64,000 nt of DNA from Branchiostoma floridae (GCF_000003815.2 NC_049996.1:3519144-3583143); one strand, 5' to 3'; shown: positions 1 through 11,162, numbered from the stretch's first letter. Made by a program: numbers and translations. The notes: generated by a model not told the origin, from the letters alone.

Positions 1-160
1 GGTCTCTTTGCTAATGAAATCAATCTGCTGTGTATATCATTTACACTTGTTGACAGCTATGGTATAGTATTTAGCATGTAAGTTTTCCCGCCTGTTTTTC
101 GATACACCAATAAAATAGCAATTTTGTCGCCAAAATCCAACGTTTATTGGGATTTTATGT

Positions 161-373
161 TCAGATTATGAAATTATGGAACGGTTTGGTACTTAACATG
201 GTTCGGAAACCCCGCTGGTAAGAGATTTTGTAGAGCGCGTACGGAATGCAGAAACTGCCTAGGTACACAAAAAAGCACATCCAATCCGCGCCCATATACC
301 CCGTTAATAGATAGGCATGATACTCTAAGAATAACTTCGGTACATCCGAAATCTTTCCCGGTGCCGCAGCCAC
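161..373 (-). CDS. possible last exon of an unrecognised small membrane protein
   Basis: A minus-strand open frame of about 70 codons ends in TGA at 161-163. An AATAAA lies about 20 bases further downstream (about 143-148 on the minus strand). The frame opens with GTG rather than ATG, and an in-frame TAG lies just upstream, so if real it is a spliced exon with an acceptor (..GGGGTAG or ..GCGTTAG) near 373-380 after a pyrimidine-rich stretch. The peptide has two hydrophobic stretches around YHAYLLTGYMGADW and CFFVYLGSFCIPYALY. I do not recognise a family and found no upstream exon. It could be chance. Confidence 0.25.
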   Translation of the reverse strand: MAAAPGKISDVPKLFLEYHAYLLTGYMGADWMCFFVYLGSFCIPYALYKISYQRGFRTMLSTKPFHNFII

Positions 374-947
374 TAACGCCTACCCCTCCAACGAATTGAA
401 ACACTATTACAAGAAGTACAAGAAAGAAAAGATGTCGGCGGAAACTGCAATAAAGGGACTTAACCATGACTGCGTTTTTGCAGGGGCGAGGGGAAGAAGG
501 AAGTATTTCTGCCACGATGTGTACGTGTGTTTTCCCCCGGTTTATCATGGTGACGTGAAGCAGCCCCGTTTGCAGCAAGCCGGCAGCTATACCCCGAGTA
601 ACTATGCCGTAAGGTTGCACCAGAATAGACTGGAGGGCGTCAGGCGTAGGTAAGTAGCAAAAATGATATTCTCAATGTTGTACTACAATGTGAGGTAGCC
701 ATCTGAGTTATACCCCCTTTCTACTAAGACGGCGCTCTCGCCGCGCTCTCTCTGCGACCTATAATTTCGCAGATCGCTCAACGAATCGTATAGAAACGAA
801 ATAAATCTTTTTATACTTTGCGTCTTTTGTAGTCTTCTCTGGCACACTTTTACATTTTGTACTCCGTATGAAATCAAAGGTTGCACATGTTCTATTTAGG
901 TCGCAGTGAGAGCGCAGCGCGATCGCCGTCTAGTGGAAAGGGGACCT

Positions 948-1010
948 TAGGCCTATGTCACATTTCCAAGCAAACCGGGGCCCGGCCGGGCAGCTTTCGG
1001 GAACGAAAAG
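948..1010 (+). repeat. GC-rich dispersed repeat (copy 1)
   Basis: A short module reading roughly CACATTTCC..AACCGGGGCCCGGCCGGG..TTTCGGGAACGAAAAG. The same module recurs near 37893-38140 (three times, in alternating orientation) and at 58671-58722. It is non-coding and probably part of a mobile element. Confidence 0.6.
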
Positions 1011-1164
1011 TATGATATAAAAGACAACAAACTATACGCATAAGGATGGGAATTGTTTTTGTATATTTTTACGTTTTCGTTTCAACAAATGTGACGTTAG
1101 CCTACTCGAACACGGTACCGCTATTTTACACCCCTCCCTTCCGAATACATCTCCAAGCAGTATG

Positions 1165-1262
1165 CCCTAGCTTCACAGGATTCGAACCAAGGTCTCCAAG
1201 TTACCAACTAACTGGAACCAGAAGTACAACTGTGAACCGCTACCAGTTGAGCTACAGGGACA
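1165..1262 (-). repeat. tRNA-derived SINE head or tRNA pseudogene
   Basis: On the minus strand the sequence carries an A-box-like stretch (TAGCTCAACTGGTAG) and a B-box (GGTTCGAATCC) about 55 bases apart, with CCCTGTAG at the 5' end. The distance between the boxes and the lack of a closed cloverleaf argue against a working tRNA. A tRNA-derived SINE head or decayed tRNA gene fits best. Confidence 0.45.
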
Positions 1263-1834
1263 TATATACCCGATTCTTTAAATGCATGTGGGTCTCAGTT
1301 TGGATGCCTGTAGCAATATAACGTTATGTTTCTAAGCCTTGAAATATTTACTTGTAAACTTTTATCACGATTTAAACTCTGGAAACGTAAGATTCTCGAC
1401 TTTACGGGTCTGTGTACCCCTCTTAACCCCAGTAAAGATGAAAGTCTTAACATTTATAGTGTTTACATACCTATTATATTGATGTGACTTTACGAGTACA
1501 TATTACAGGGCCACCTACAGCATACTGTATAGTTTGGTACTTCGCTATATGGTATTTGATATACCGATGATGTAGCATGTGGAACGAAAACATCTAACAT
1601 TTTGGCACGGCAAAGTGAAACGTTCCTGTGAAACATTTTTGTTGAAGGCATATATATATATATTAGGAAATAGATATCATTTAGAAATAAAATTTCCTGG
1701 TATAGTTAGTTCTTACCAAGGTGAAAAACAAGTGATGATTTCAGATACATTTGATGTCGGAAAGAATCAATTTATCGACATCAAAAATTGGTAAAACCAC
1801 CCACAAAGTTTAGTGGATATCAAAGATTGCAGTT

Positions 1835-2170
1835 CAACAGAGAGAGAGACAGAGACAGGGACAGAGAGAGAGACAGAGTTAGGCAGAAAGAGATAGAGAC
1901 ATGCAGAGACAGAGAGAGAGAGAGAGGCGCAGAGAGACAGAGACACGTAGAGAGATAGAGAGAGATAGTTGTAGAGAGACACGCAGAGAAAGAGAGAGAG
2001 AGAGAGCTATAGGGAGACGGAGAGAGAAAGAGACTCAGAGAAAGAGACAAAGTCAGAAATAGGCAGAGAGAGAGAGAGACAGAGAGAGAGAGAGAGACAT
2101 GTAGAGAGAGAGCCAGCCAGCCAGCTAGCTGGACAGACAGATAGACAGACAGATAGACAGACAGAGTGAG
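1835..2170. repeat. (GA)n-type purine microsatellite with GACA/CAGC units
   Basis: About 300 bases of nearly pure GA/GACA purine tract, ending in short runs of CCAG and ACAGACAGATAG. The open frames seen on the opposite strand (Ser/Leu-rich) come from this repeat and are not genes. Confidence 0.9.
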
Positions 2171-2770
2171 GTAGAGTCAGAGATAGCGAGTGGGGAGGGG
2201 GATATGAACCTGTTCAGGACAGAAATAGCCCCTCCAGTTTATGGGGTTGTTTTGATGACATTTGATGAGGATCATTTACCTATATAGCTATATCTTGCTG
2301 CTATACAAGTTTTTATGTTCTCTAATCTTTTCCGTGCTTAACACCAATTTCGGCTTTAACATTTCATATTCTAATGTTGTATGTATTGGGCTAACTTTGT
2401 TAGATTGTGTTCAAACTGCAAGTTACCTTCGCCAGAAGGATATGTTTTCGGTTTTGCTATTGTGGTGTGGATACATTGTGGGTTTGATGTCAAGAGCATA
2501 ACTCAAGAAGCTGTAGATGGATGTTCATGAAATCTAGTAAATAAGTAGATGCTGGTAAGACGGGGGTAAACTAAGAGAATGAACCTCCTAGCGGCTTCCA
2601 ATGTCACTGCAGTGGAACTTCAATCTTTCAGTTCAATTTTCCGGAAGTATACTATTACATCGTGGTTTTTCCGTAACGGATAGCTTGTGACTAGCCTTTC
2701 TCCATCATAACATAGAAATGCAAAATGAAACATAAATTCAAGGTGCAAAAATTTGACGCACATTCAACCA
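2171..2770. other. no gene seen
   Basis: AT-rich sequence with only short unsupported open frames. I see no repeat structure or RNA gene here. Confidence 0.5.
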
Positions 2771-2778
2771 CTGTACTC

Positions 2779-3330
2779 CCCCATTCGTTGAACCGCTAAT
2801 TGTCATTACCTCATTGGTTGAACTGTTAATTGTGATTGACAGTCGAGACTGACAACCGACTGTCAGAATGGCTGCTAGAATAAGAATCTTGATTTGGTCA
2901 TGCTAGCTATACGTGCCCGGCAGAAACACATACGCATGTGTGCGATTATTTCAGCTGGTGTGGTAGTAAATTGTACCCAACCCCACCCGAAAAGGTCGCG
3001 CAATTTCCTATTTTGATTCCACCCTACTGAGTAAGTCCTATCTTCAAAGCATTGCAGACGATATCCGATCCACAACTTGCTATTTGTTAGCAGTGGTCCA
3101 TGACATTGAGTACATGATAGCCTCCACCGGGCCTTTCCGTGGGGTTATGAATAGTAAAATTCAGCAAAAATAGAGTGAATTATTGGCTAGTAGTCAGTAC
3201 GCAAGAAGGGTCAAACTCACCCCTCAGAAGAGCGCTGGCAATAGACGTCCATTCTGGCTGTCCATCTAAATTATCGGTTCAACCAATGACAGGTTGGCAA
3301 TTATCGGTTCAACCAATGAGAGACACTCTG
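2779..3330. repeat. inverted pair of short direct repeats (fold-back candidate)
   Basis: Near 2779-2840 a unit close to CATTGGTTGAAC.GTTAATTGT occurs twice in tandem. At 3269-3330 the reverse complement (AATTATCGGTTCAACCAATGA) also occurs twice, about 30 bases apart. The two pairs face each other across about 430 bases, like terminal inverted repeats of a small fold-back element. I could not define a target duplication. Confidence 0.5.
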
Positions 3331-3394
3331 TGAATTATTTGCATCTTTGTGTGTCATTGTGCATTTCTACTTTTTTTGATGGAGATGGTCGGGA

Positions 3395-3404
3395 CCGTAA
3401 ATGG
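3395..3404. repeat. target-site duplication, left copy
   Basis: CCGTAAATGG directly abuts the fold-back element and is repeated exactly at 4155-4164. Confidence 0.7.
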
Positions 3405-4154
3405 GTATCAGGACAGTTCGGCACATGGACACTTCGGCCCGGACACTTCGGCCCCAAGACCAGGACACTTCGGCCCCAAGTCCAGGACACTTCGGCCCCA
3501 AGTCCAGGACACTTCGGCCCCAAGTCCAGGACACTTCGGCCCTGCTAGTTCCTGTGTGCGTGGGCATGCTATGCAATGTACAAATTAATCTCTTAGCTCG
3601 CAGTTGTAAGGACATTGATTTCGATATTTACGATGAACAGTTAATGCCAGTCGGGTGTTTTGAGCAGTAGATTCATTTTTAAGCTGTACATGTAAGTTAC
3701 CTATGTTGTACATTAAAAAAAATATCCGTAACAGGTCGCGTTGTGGAGTACTTTATAGGACTGTTTAAGACGGCTAACTATACATCGCAGTAGGTAAGAC
3801 TTCAAGTAAGCTAGGGTCATCCAGAAAAAAGGGATCTTCATGCCCCGAAAACGCAAAAAAATTGTTATCACTAATGACTATTTCCTCGAGTAAACAGGAG
3901 AACACTATATAATATACTGTACAAGTAAAATCATACGTCCTAGAATTATACGTTATTTAGTCAACTAAGGCTACGTGTTAGATAAATATTGTGGAGTAGA
4001 CTCGGGGCCGAAGTGTCCTTGGCTTGGGGCCGAAGTGTCCTTGGCATGGGACCGAAGTGTCCTCGGCTTTGGGCCGAAGTGTCCTCGGCTTGGGGCCGAA
4101 ATGTCCTGATTGCCAGGGGGCCGAAGTGTCCATGTGCCGAAGTGTCCGACATTC
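3405..4154. mobile_element. fold-back element with 22-bp minisatellite arms and 10-bp target duplication
   Basis: The left arm (3405-3543) is built from 22-base units of the form GGACACTTCGGCCCCAAGTC. The right arm (about 4001-4150) carries the same units in reverse complement. Outer ends match over about 25 bases (..TTCGGCACATGGAC). The element is flanked by the direct repeat CCGTAAATGG at 3395-3404 and 4155-4164. A target duplication of 9-10 bp and minisatellite-like inverted repeats are typical of Foldback/Mutator-like elements. The middle (3544-4000) is AT-rich and non-coding. No transposase is present, so it is non-autonomous. Confidence 0.75.
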
Positions 4155-4399
4155 CCGTAAATGGATTGGTCTATTGTTACCTTCCAATGCACAATGGTCA
4201 GCCTCCCTTGGCGAATCCTTCTCATATAAATCTTTATATGTGGCTTAACAAGAACGTTCAATGCAAAGTGTCATTTGGTGATAACTACTCATCGGCGTAA
4301 AACAGAATTTGGGACAGAGAATGTAAGGTCAACTGTTATGCCTACAGGGTAAGGGATGGGTGACTTTAGGGGATACATCTGTATCGTATAACGGGATAC

Positions 4400-4890
4400 T
4401 GTAACATGATTCTGGTGGGCTGGACCTAGCTTCAGGGTCAAGGTCATATAATGGATGATAGGGATGGTACTGTCCTTTGTCACATTGTCACAGGGTCACA
4501 GGGTCATGGGCGGGGGGTGATATAGACTTCCTGAGTCTTTTGACCAATGACGTCACATCTTCGTAAAACCAAGATTCTGCTGTTGGGCCTATCCTCAGGG
4601 TCAGGTCATAATGGAGGATATGGATGGTACTGTCCATCATCTACATTATTTAAGGAGTGTCACAGGGTTATGGGCGGGGGGTGATATAGACTTCTTGACT
4701 CTTTTAACCAATGACGTCACGGGTCCGTAAAACGTGATTCTGGTTGAGTAGGCCTAGCTTCAGGGTCATAATGGACAGGAATGGCTGGCATACAAATGGT
4801 CGTTTGTGTGTGTGTGTGTGTATGTGTGTGTGTGTGTGTGTGTGGGGGGGTCGTATGGCCTTCCTGACACTTTTTACCAATGACGTCACT
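4400..4890. repeat. three-unit tandem array (about 165 bp period) with one TGACGTCA per unit
   Basis: Units begin near 4400, 4564 and 4727. Each contains a GATTCTG..GGCCTA..CAGGGTCA segment, GGGCGGGGGGTGATATAG (replaced in the third unit by a GT microsatellite at 4803-4843 and a G run) and ends CCAATGACGTCAC. The TGACGTCA octamers lie at 4548, 4712 and 4881. Confidence 0.85.
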
Positions 4891-5023
4891 TGATGTAGGC
4901 AATATAAGGTCACGTGATGAAGTCGACGTAATGTAGTCTTAAGTTTGCCTTTGTTCATCCCGTATTCTGGATCTGGACTTTTTGCTATGTTACACAAGAA
5001 TGTCTTCTTCGTGTATCGTTTCA

Positions 5024-5088
5024 GGCACGCACCGCTGAACGTTCGCAACTTCACCGTACCAGGGTCGCAAGTGAGTCTCCACTGATGA
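5024..5088 (+). CDS. very doubtful short exon-like segment
   Basis: After a good acceptor (..CGTGTATCGTTTCAG) the reading frame HAPLNVRNFTVPGSQVSLH runs to a TGA. It looks protein-like, but nothing upstream or downstream supports a gene and I recognise no family. Given only so that it can be checked against transcripts. Confidence 0.12.
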
Positions 5089-5337
5089 CGCCGTCGGAGG
5101 CCACGACACATCACACCGAAGAACAACCACCACACACACGAGACGGAGAAGACTGGGAAGAAAGAGAGAGAGAAGACTGAAGATCTGAAAAAGCAAGAAC
5201 ATGAAAGACACTGAGAAACAGAGATTATAAGAGAGAGACAGTTTCTTAAAGAGAGAATAAGGAAGTTCATGATACTAAGCTTAAGTGTACATGCGCAAGG
5301 TCAAGGGTGAAGGCCCCTGACACATAAACAAATCATT

Positions 5338-5424
5338 ATGCAAATGACCAATGGTTATGCAAATCTGCCGATGGTTATGCAAATTGAACGACATTTATGT
5401 AATTCGACCGATGGTTATGCAAAT
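5338..5424 (+). promoter_or_regulatory. cluster of phased ATGCAAAT octamers
   Basis: Exact ATGCAAAT octamers, the POU/Oct consensus, begin at 5338, 5357, 5377 and 5417, and a degenerate ATGTAATT lies at 5397. The spacing is 19-20 bases throughout, close to two helical turns. The units (TTATGCAAAT..ACCGATGG) form a 20-base tandem repeat, so this may be a minisatellite that happens to carry a factor site. No gene start is visible next to it. Confidence 0.5.
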
Positions 5425-5429
5425 CAACC

Positions 5430-7168
5430 GATGGGGGCTTTTACTTTTGATTTTGCGCATGCGTGCTTAACGTCGTGAACCACATTGTTGGAGAAGTGCG
5501 TTCGGGAAACGTCGGTCTTTTCCGTTGACGTTCCCGACGTTGTAACGATCCACGTTTGGTGGATCTCAAAAGCTTCTGTGACGTCATGCCAATCAAATGT
5601 ATAAGTATAACAGGAGGCAAATCTGATTGGCTAGCTCGAAATGATGAGATTAAAGTAAGATGCAGTCGCGAGGCACCACAGGATAAAAAGGTAGTGAAGA
5701 GTCTTTAAAAGTCAGAGATCTTGTAGACAAGACATATTGTAGAAATCATACAGCTACAGAACCTTATCATTTTTGTATACTTTTATTGCTGTAATTACTA
5801 AAGAGATGGTAGCATCATATCCAGCTCTTAAAGGGACTTTCCACGAATTCTAATTTTATGCTACATAGATGGTGGCCAATTGCATATTTAAATCGATACC
5901 GCATTGCATGTTGGGAAATATGTAAAACCACCATAACAATCTTGTCACTCCTTATAAGGAAACCAAAGATTACTGTCAACATTTGTTTACATCGATTTAT
6001 TCGATGCTTGTTTCAAAATAAACTACAACAGTAACTGCTTCGATCATGAATACCTAATTGCATATGAAAATAATTTCATCAGGTTGGTAGATCATAGGAC
6101 ATAGTTTTCTTTTACACTTCATTGCATATCTGCCATACTATCTAAACAAATGCCTGTCTAGCAAACTGCCCTTAAAATTGTTCACTGTGTAAAAACAGAT
6201 GTTGGTCCATCGTAGTTGATAAAAACTTTGACTGCCCTGGTGTATCTGGTATTTTCACGTGACGTCAGGCTGTGTTTGGACGTCAACCATGATGTTGGTG
6301 TCCTATTTGTGTTTCGATCGATCACCTGATTTGTGAGCACGTTATTTTAAAATCCAACCTTTGAGACGTTTTAGTCAAATCTTACTGTCACGTTTTATGC
6401 AGCTTGAGCTTACTGTCCAAAACTGGACTGTGTTTTGTTTAAAGGTTTACCAGTAATGCAAAACAAACAAAGAAATTATGGAACTGGAATGTAAGGGATG
6501 AAGAGATCATGGCAGAAATGTACAACTAACTCCTCCTAACAATTTGTAAACAACTTGAATAGAGGATCGCAAGTTTCACAACAAGATTCAATATTTCCTG
6601 ATACTCTGAAACATGAGCCTCAAAACAAAATGATTGGCATATACATGTATATCTCTGCAATGTCACTAATGTACCTTATTATGTTCAGTCCGGATCCGCT
6701 CTGCCCTTTTCAGCTTACACTGTTGAACAATTGAACTCCAATGCCAGTGGCACACAGAATACTAACAAGTTTCTTTGCTTCAATAAGTTTCTTTGCTGTT
6801 TCAGTTGGGTTTACGGAAAAGCCTGGGCCCAGCAGGCTAGCCTGCAGGCTAGCCAGGCCACCCTTTTTGGGCCCCAAGGCTATGGATGGGGTTTGGGCCC
6901 ATAATGGATTTTTTTTAAAGTTCAGGGTAACCGACAATTTCATTGCATGCAGGGTGCATTGGACAGAAGGCCACAGTTTGGTCATATCTATGGGGATTGG
7001 GTTTGGTTTACAATTATAATACAGCAATGAACAATCAACATCCAGTACAGTAACCCCCAGGCTTAGTGTATTTACTTTTCCTTCGACTATGATAACTGCC
7101 AGTCATTCCTACAATACTTATAGTGGCTATCAGTTATGGTCCTGCATGAGAGAAACAGATAACACAAA
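5430..7168. other. no gene seen; one diverged repeat at about 6800-6905
   Basis: Mostly AT-rich, with two isolated TGACGTCA sites (5579, 6260). A segment near 6800-6905 (TTTACGGAAAAGCCTGGGCCC and a palindromic CAGGCTAGCCTG) reappears inverted at about 18040-18130, on the other side of the Helentron-like cluster. I see no supported exon. Confidence 0.5.
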
Positions 7169-8399
7169 CTAGAAAGGCCGACATTTGCTTAAGAGCAAAT
7201 ACAGCATATTTCAGCCATACCCCTTCCCACGCAACATTGGACTGTTCCAAATCACCCCTGCGCAAAAATGGAACATCCTCTTAACAGTACATTATCCCCC
7301 AAAGTGGACTGGTATTGTGAATTGATTCCAGGTAAAAACAGAGCTTGCTTCTATTTTTCAGAAAATGACAATAATCACACCTTCCATTCAGAAAATTTTC
7401 ATCATGACTGAAAATTGTTGAATGACTTCATGTAATGTCATTAACAATTTTCAGTACGATAACTAGGTGTAAGTTTAAAAAAAGTATAAGCTCCTTGTGA
7501 TGTGGGTACATTTATTATTGCAATGAACTTTTTTTATTCAAGTAGGGCATACGATTTAATAATTATCAAGCAGGTGCAGGTACTGTAGGAGCGTTTGTTT
7601 TCTTCAAGCTGTAAAACTGTTAAACTGTTTTACTTTGTATGCAATCAGCCATCGAGCGTATTCTTATTTTAGTTTAACAACTTCCTGCCAGACCCGGAAG
7701 ATACGATTGAACCTTGTTCGAGGATTTATTTTCGTCTGTCTGGTCAGTCTGTTCATACCCTCGAGGCTGGCGCTGAGAGTGTTTTATTGGGCTGAAACTC
7801 TGGCAGTTTAAAGTTACTTACAATTTAAATGTTCAAAGTTTATGTCAAACAACAACAGCACTAGGAAATGTGGCCACTATAGACAGGTGGTCACTATAGA
7901 GAAAATGCTGATCTATTGACTAGGAGCCATACGTTACACATGATCATTAATCATATAAACATTGCACAGGTAAGCCAATTGTTTAGATGTACAATTAAGT
8001 TCAAATAATTCTGAAGAGAAATATTGATGAGAAAATAATCATTCTCGCCACTGTCTAACTTATAATTACGTATCAAAACTAAACGCAGATTTTCTAACTA
8101 ACGCACCTTTCGCCGACTTCATCAAAGGACCGCCGGCTATCAATCAAACACGGCTGTTGATTAGACTTAGAGTTTCAAACAGCCATGTGCTGTGTGCCAG
8201 TTGACAGCGAACTTCATGCTACGTGATGTTTTACATTGCTTGGACCTTCTTTCCTACAGCGGTGCTTCTACAAAATATTTAGACTGTAACACTGAGTCCC
8301 ACATGTTTTATGGAATAGAATTTGACGCAGAACAGCGTTTTTTGCTGGGTATTTTTCTTGAAACATGTTCGTGGGAATATCAGCGAGGCGGCGACGTAG

Positions 8400-9729
8400 G
8401 GATATCAGACCGTCAACAAAAGTCGCACGGCGGCTAACGGCGCATCGAAGATACTAGCGCTATAAATAAGCGCTTCAACTAAGGATGGCAACCCGTACAA
8501 CATTTTTGTATACTGTTGAGCTAAGTAAAGTTTGTTGTTTATGAGGTTTTAGTTGTCTTTGAAGCTTTGACCCGAAATATTTTAAAGTCAAATTGCTGAA
8601 GAGAAGTAAGTGACTGCTACGATTATCGTAGATATGGCCCAAAAAAACTGATAAAAGAAGCCTTCTCAATAGTCTAAAATGCAAGAGCTTCCGGGGGGGC
8701 TTCGCCCACCTGGGTCCCCCCCCCCCACAGTGGCCCTGCCCCTGGACCCCGCCAGGGACATTCGGCGGCCCCCGGACCCCTGTCCGACGCTTTGAAAAAA
8801 TCCTGGCGAGAAGTCTGTACGACCTGAGTCTTCAAGATAACGTATTGTGTGGTCCCGCTTATGAATATTAATTAGCCTTCGCTTTCCTCTTCGCTGATTG
8901 GCTGAACCATTAATTGAATTAACTCTTCCTGCCGGCTAGACGCAGGTGCAGATGTCGGCTCTGTGGGGTGAACGTCCGAAAGATCATGGCATGGAGAACG
9001 AAAGAAAACCAATTTCCCCTAAAAAAGTGCTGTAATTAAGCCTTTTACAGTACTTTATGCCAAAAATTTTACTTGGATCATTTTACCAACTATATTATGC
9101 CTATCCATACCAAATGTTACTCATACCAGGGTACAGGGGTGCAAAATATACCGTTATAAGACCGTCAACAACAGTCGCACGGAGCTAACAGCGCAGCGAA
9201 AATACCATCGCTAGCGTTTCAACTTCGGATAACAAGTTATAAGTACTGTTGAACTCAGTAACGTTAAAGTTTGTTTTTAGTTGCCTTTGACGGTTTGACC
9301 TGAAATAGTGTTACGCTAAACTCCTGAATAGAAGTTAAGTGACTGCTGCGATTATCATAGATATGCCCCTAAGAACTGATACAATATAAAGCCTTCTGAA
9401 TAGTGTAAAATGCGAGAGCCTTAGGCGGGCTTCGCTCCCCCTGGCGGGAACACTGCTATATACGGGATCATGAGGCCCCGCTTATGAATATTAATTAGCC
9501 TTTGGCCTCCTCTTCGCTGATTGGCTAGGTCTTTGATTCAATCAACTCTCCGGCTGACGCGCACAGGTGTGGCTCTGTGTGGGGTCACGGAAGGTCACGT
9601 CAGGAGGCCAAAAGAAAACAAATTTCCCCTCAGAAAAGTGCCAAAATTAATCATTTTAAAGTTGTTTATGTCAAAAATTTGACTTGAATCTTGTTACCAA
9701 GTATCCAGTGCCTATCTATACCAAATTTC
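8400..9729 (-). repeat. diverged internal direct duplication in element A
   Basis: Two blocks about 615 bases apart share the same order of landmarks. These are GACCGTCAACAA, a CTGTTGA/AGTAA region, a GACTGCT.CGATTATC.TAGATATG region, AGGCGGGCTTCGC-like GC-rich sequence, TTATGAATATTAATTAGCC (8864 and 9483) and CTTCGCTGATTGGCT. The same duplication is present in copies B and C. Confidence 0.75.
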
Positions 9730-10304
9730 NNNNNNNNNNNNNNNNNNNNNNNNNNNNNNNNNNNNNNNNNNNNNNNNNNNNNNNNNNNNNNNNNNNNNNN
9801 NNNNNNNNNNNNNNNNNNNNNNNNNNNNNNNNNNNNNNNNNNNNNNNNNNNNNNNNNNNNNNNNNNNNNNNNNNNNNNNNNNNNNNNNNNNNNNNNNNNN
9901 NNNNNNNNNNNNNNNNNNNNNNNNNNNNNNNNNNNNNNNNNNNNNNNNNNNNNNNNNNNNNNNNNNNNNNNNNNNNNNNNNNNNNNNNNNNNNNNNNNNN
10001 NNNNNNNNNNNNNNNNNNNNNNNNNNNNNNNNNNNNNNNNNNNNNNNNNNNNNNNNNNNNNNNNNNNNNNNNNNNNNNNNNNNNNNNNNNNNNNNNNNNN
10101 NNNNNNNNNNNNNNNNNNNNNNNNNNNNNNNNNNNNNNNNNNNNNNNNNNNNNNNNNNNNNNNNNNNNNNNNNNNNNNNNNNNNNNNNNNNNNNNNNNNN
10201 NNNNNNNNNNNNNNNNNNNNNNNNNNNNNNNNNNNNNNNNNNNNNNNNNNNNNNNNNNNNNNNNNNNNNNNNNNNNNNNNNNNNNNNNNNNNNNNNNNNN
10301 NNNN
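9730..10304. other. assembly gap (575 N)
   Basis: A run of N. By comparison with copies B and C the gap lies exactly on the 163-bp minisatellite of copy A. The frames running through it are artefacts. Confidence 0.98.
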
Positions 10305-10497
10305 TTAGAGGCAGATATGAAAAAAACTGAGAAAAAAGCATCAAGGTATTGGCCCATTCTACCCCTGTGCCAAATTTCAGGTCATTCGGTCCAGGAACGG
10401 CGGAGATGAATCACTTTGAAGATTTGACAGGAGAAAGAAGAAAGAAACATTACGAATACAATATATTTCACCATACTATGTATGGCTGAAATATAAC

Positions 10498-10891
10498 AAC
10501 AGTACACATCATATACAACCCCTTCCCCCTCAGTAGTGGCAAGGTGAGTGGCAAGGTATTGGACCTAGCTGAGCAGAGCATGGGGCATTAACAAACATAC
10601 AGGTTGACACATAAAAACATGTAACATACATTCATTCCTGCATCTTAATGCTAACTGACACTTGATGGTTGGGACATCTGTTTCAAATTTGATGTTTTGG
10701 CAAACAGCCCTCATCCTAGGGGACCAACTGTTGTCTTGGGTTAATGTTACCACTGACCCAGTTTTTCCACAATTAGCAAGGAAATTTCATAAGAGGCCCA
10801 ACAATCCTTTCTGTACTTATTAGGCCTGACTGGAAGTATAACCAAAGAGAACATACTGTGTTCATATGTCAAAGAACTGTGGATGCTGGTT
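10498..10891. other. spacer between inverted element copies A and B
   Basis: Unique-looking AT-rich sequence of about 390 bases. No gene or repeat is recognised. Confidence 0.5.
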
Positions 10892-10968
10892 GTTATATTT
10901 CAGCCATACATAGTATGGTGAAATATATTGTTATATTTCAGCCATACATAGTATGGTGAAATATATTG
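10892..10968. repeat. duplicated 38-bp palindromic 5' terminus
   Basis: Two tandem copies of a palindrome with arm ATATTTCAGCCATAC and its imperfect complement GTATGGTGAAATAT. Copy A has one such palindrome and copy C has none. Confidence 0.8.
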
Positions 10969-11162
10969 TATTCGTAATGTTTCTTTCTTTCTTTCTTTCT
11001 TTCTTTCTCCTGTCAAATCTTCAAAGTGATTCATCTCCGCCGTTCCTGGACCGAATGACCTGAAATTTGGCACAGGGGTAGAATGGGCCAATACCTTGAT
11101 GCTTTTTTCTCAGTTTTTTCATATCTGCCTCTAAAATGATTTTATTGAGATTTTTTGGTCAA

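Larger units (their letters stand above)
7169..10497 (-). mobile_element. Helitron/Helentron-like non-autonomous element, copy A
   Basis: Read on the minus strand, the element starts with a palindrome (arm ATATTTCAGCCATAC, 10460-10497). It continues through a GAAA microsatellite, a conserved segment (CCTGAAATTTGGCACAGGGG), a tandem array hidden by the assembly gap and a diverged internal duplication. It ends in an inverted copy of the 5' arm, a hairpin (ATTTGCTCTTAAGCAAAT) and 10 bases later the terminal CTAG at 7172-7169. A hairpin just before CTAG, no target duplication and a central minisatellite fit the Helentron/HINE group. No Rep-helicase is present. The open frame at 8192-8437 belongs to the element and matches nothing I know. 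Confidence 0.65.

Noticed and set aside
174-620. 148-codon minus-strand frame
   Set aside because: It overlaps the candidate exon 161-373 in another frame, and I see no domain or conserved feature.
1767-2050. Ser/Leu-rich 70-aa proteins
   Set aside because: Translation of a GA microsatellite.
3400-3545. Regular 22-bp repeats resembling a CRISPR array
   Set aside because: Units are contiguous with no unique spacers, and the context is eukaryotic. It is the arm of a fold-back element.
6710-7027. 105-codon minus and 92-codon plus frames
   Set aside because: They lie over a dispersed repeat with a partner at 18040-18130, mutually antisense, with no family.
9684-10409. Open frames of 205-241 codons
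   Set aside because: They run through the N gap, where no stop can be called. Not genes.
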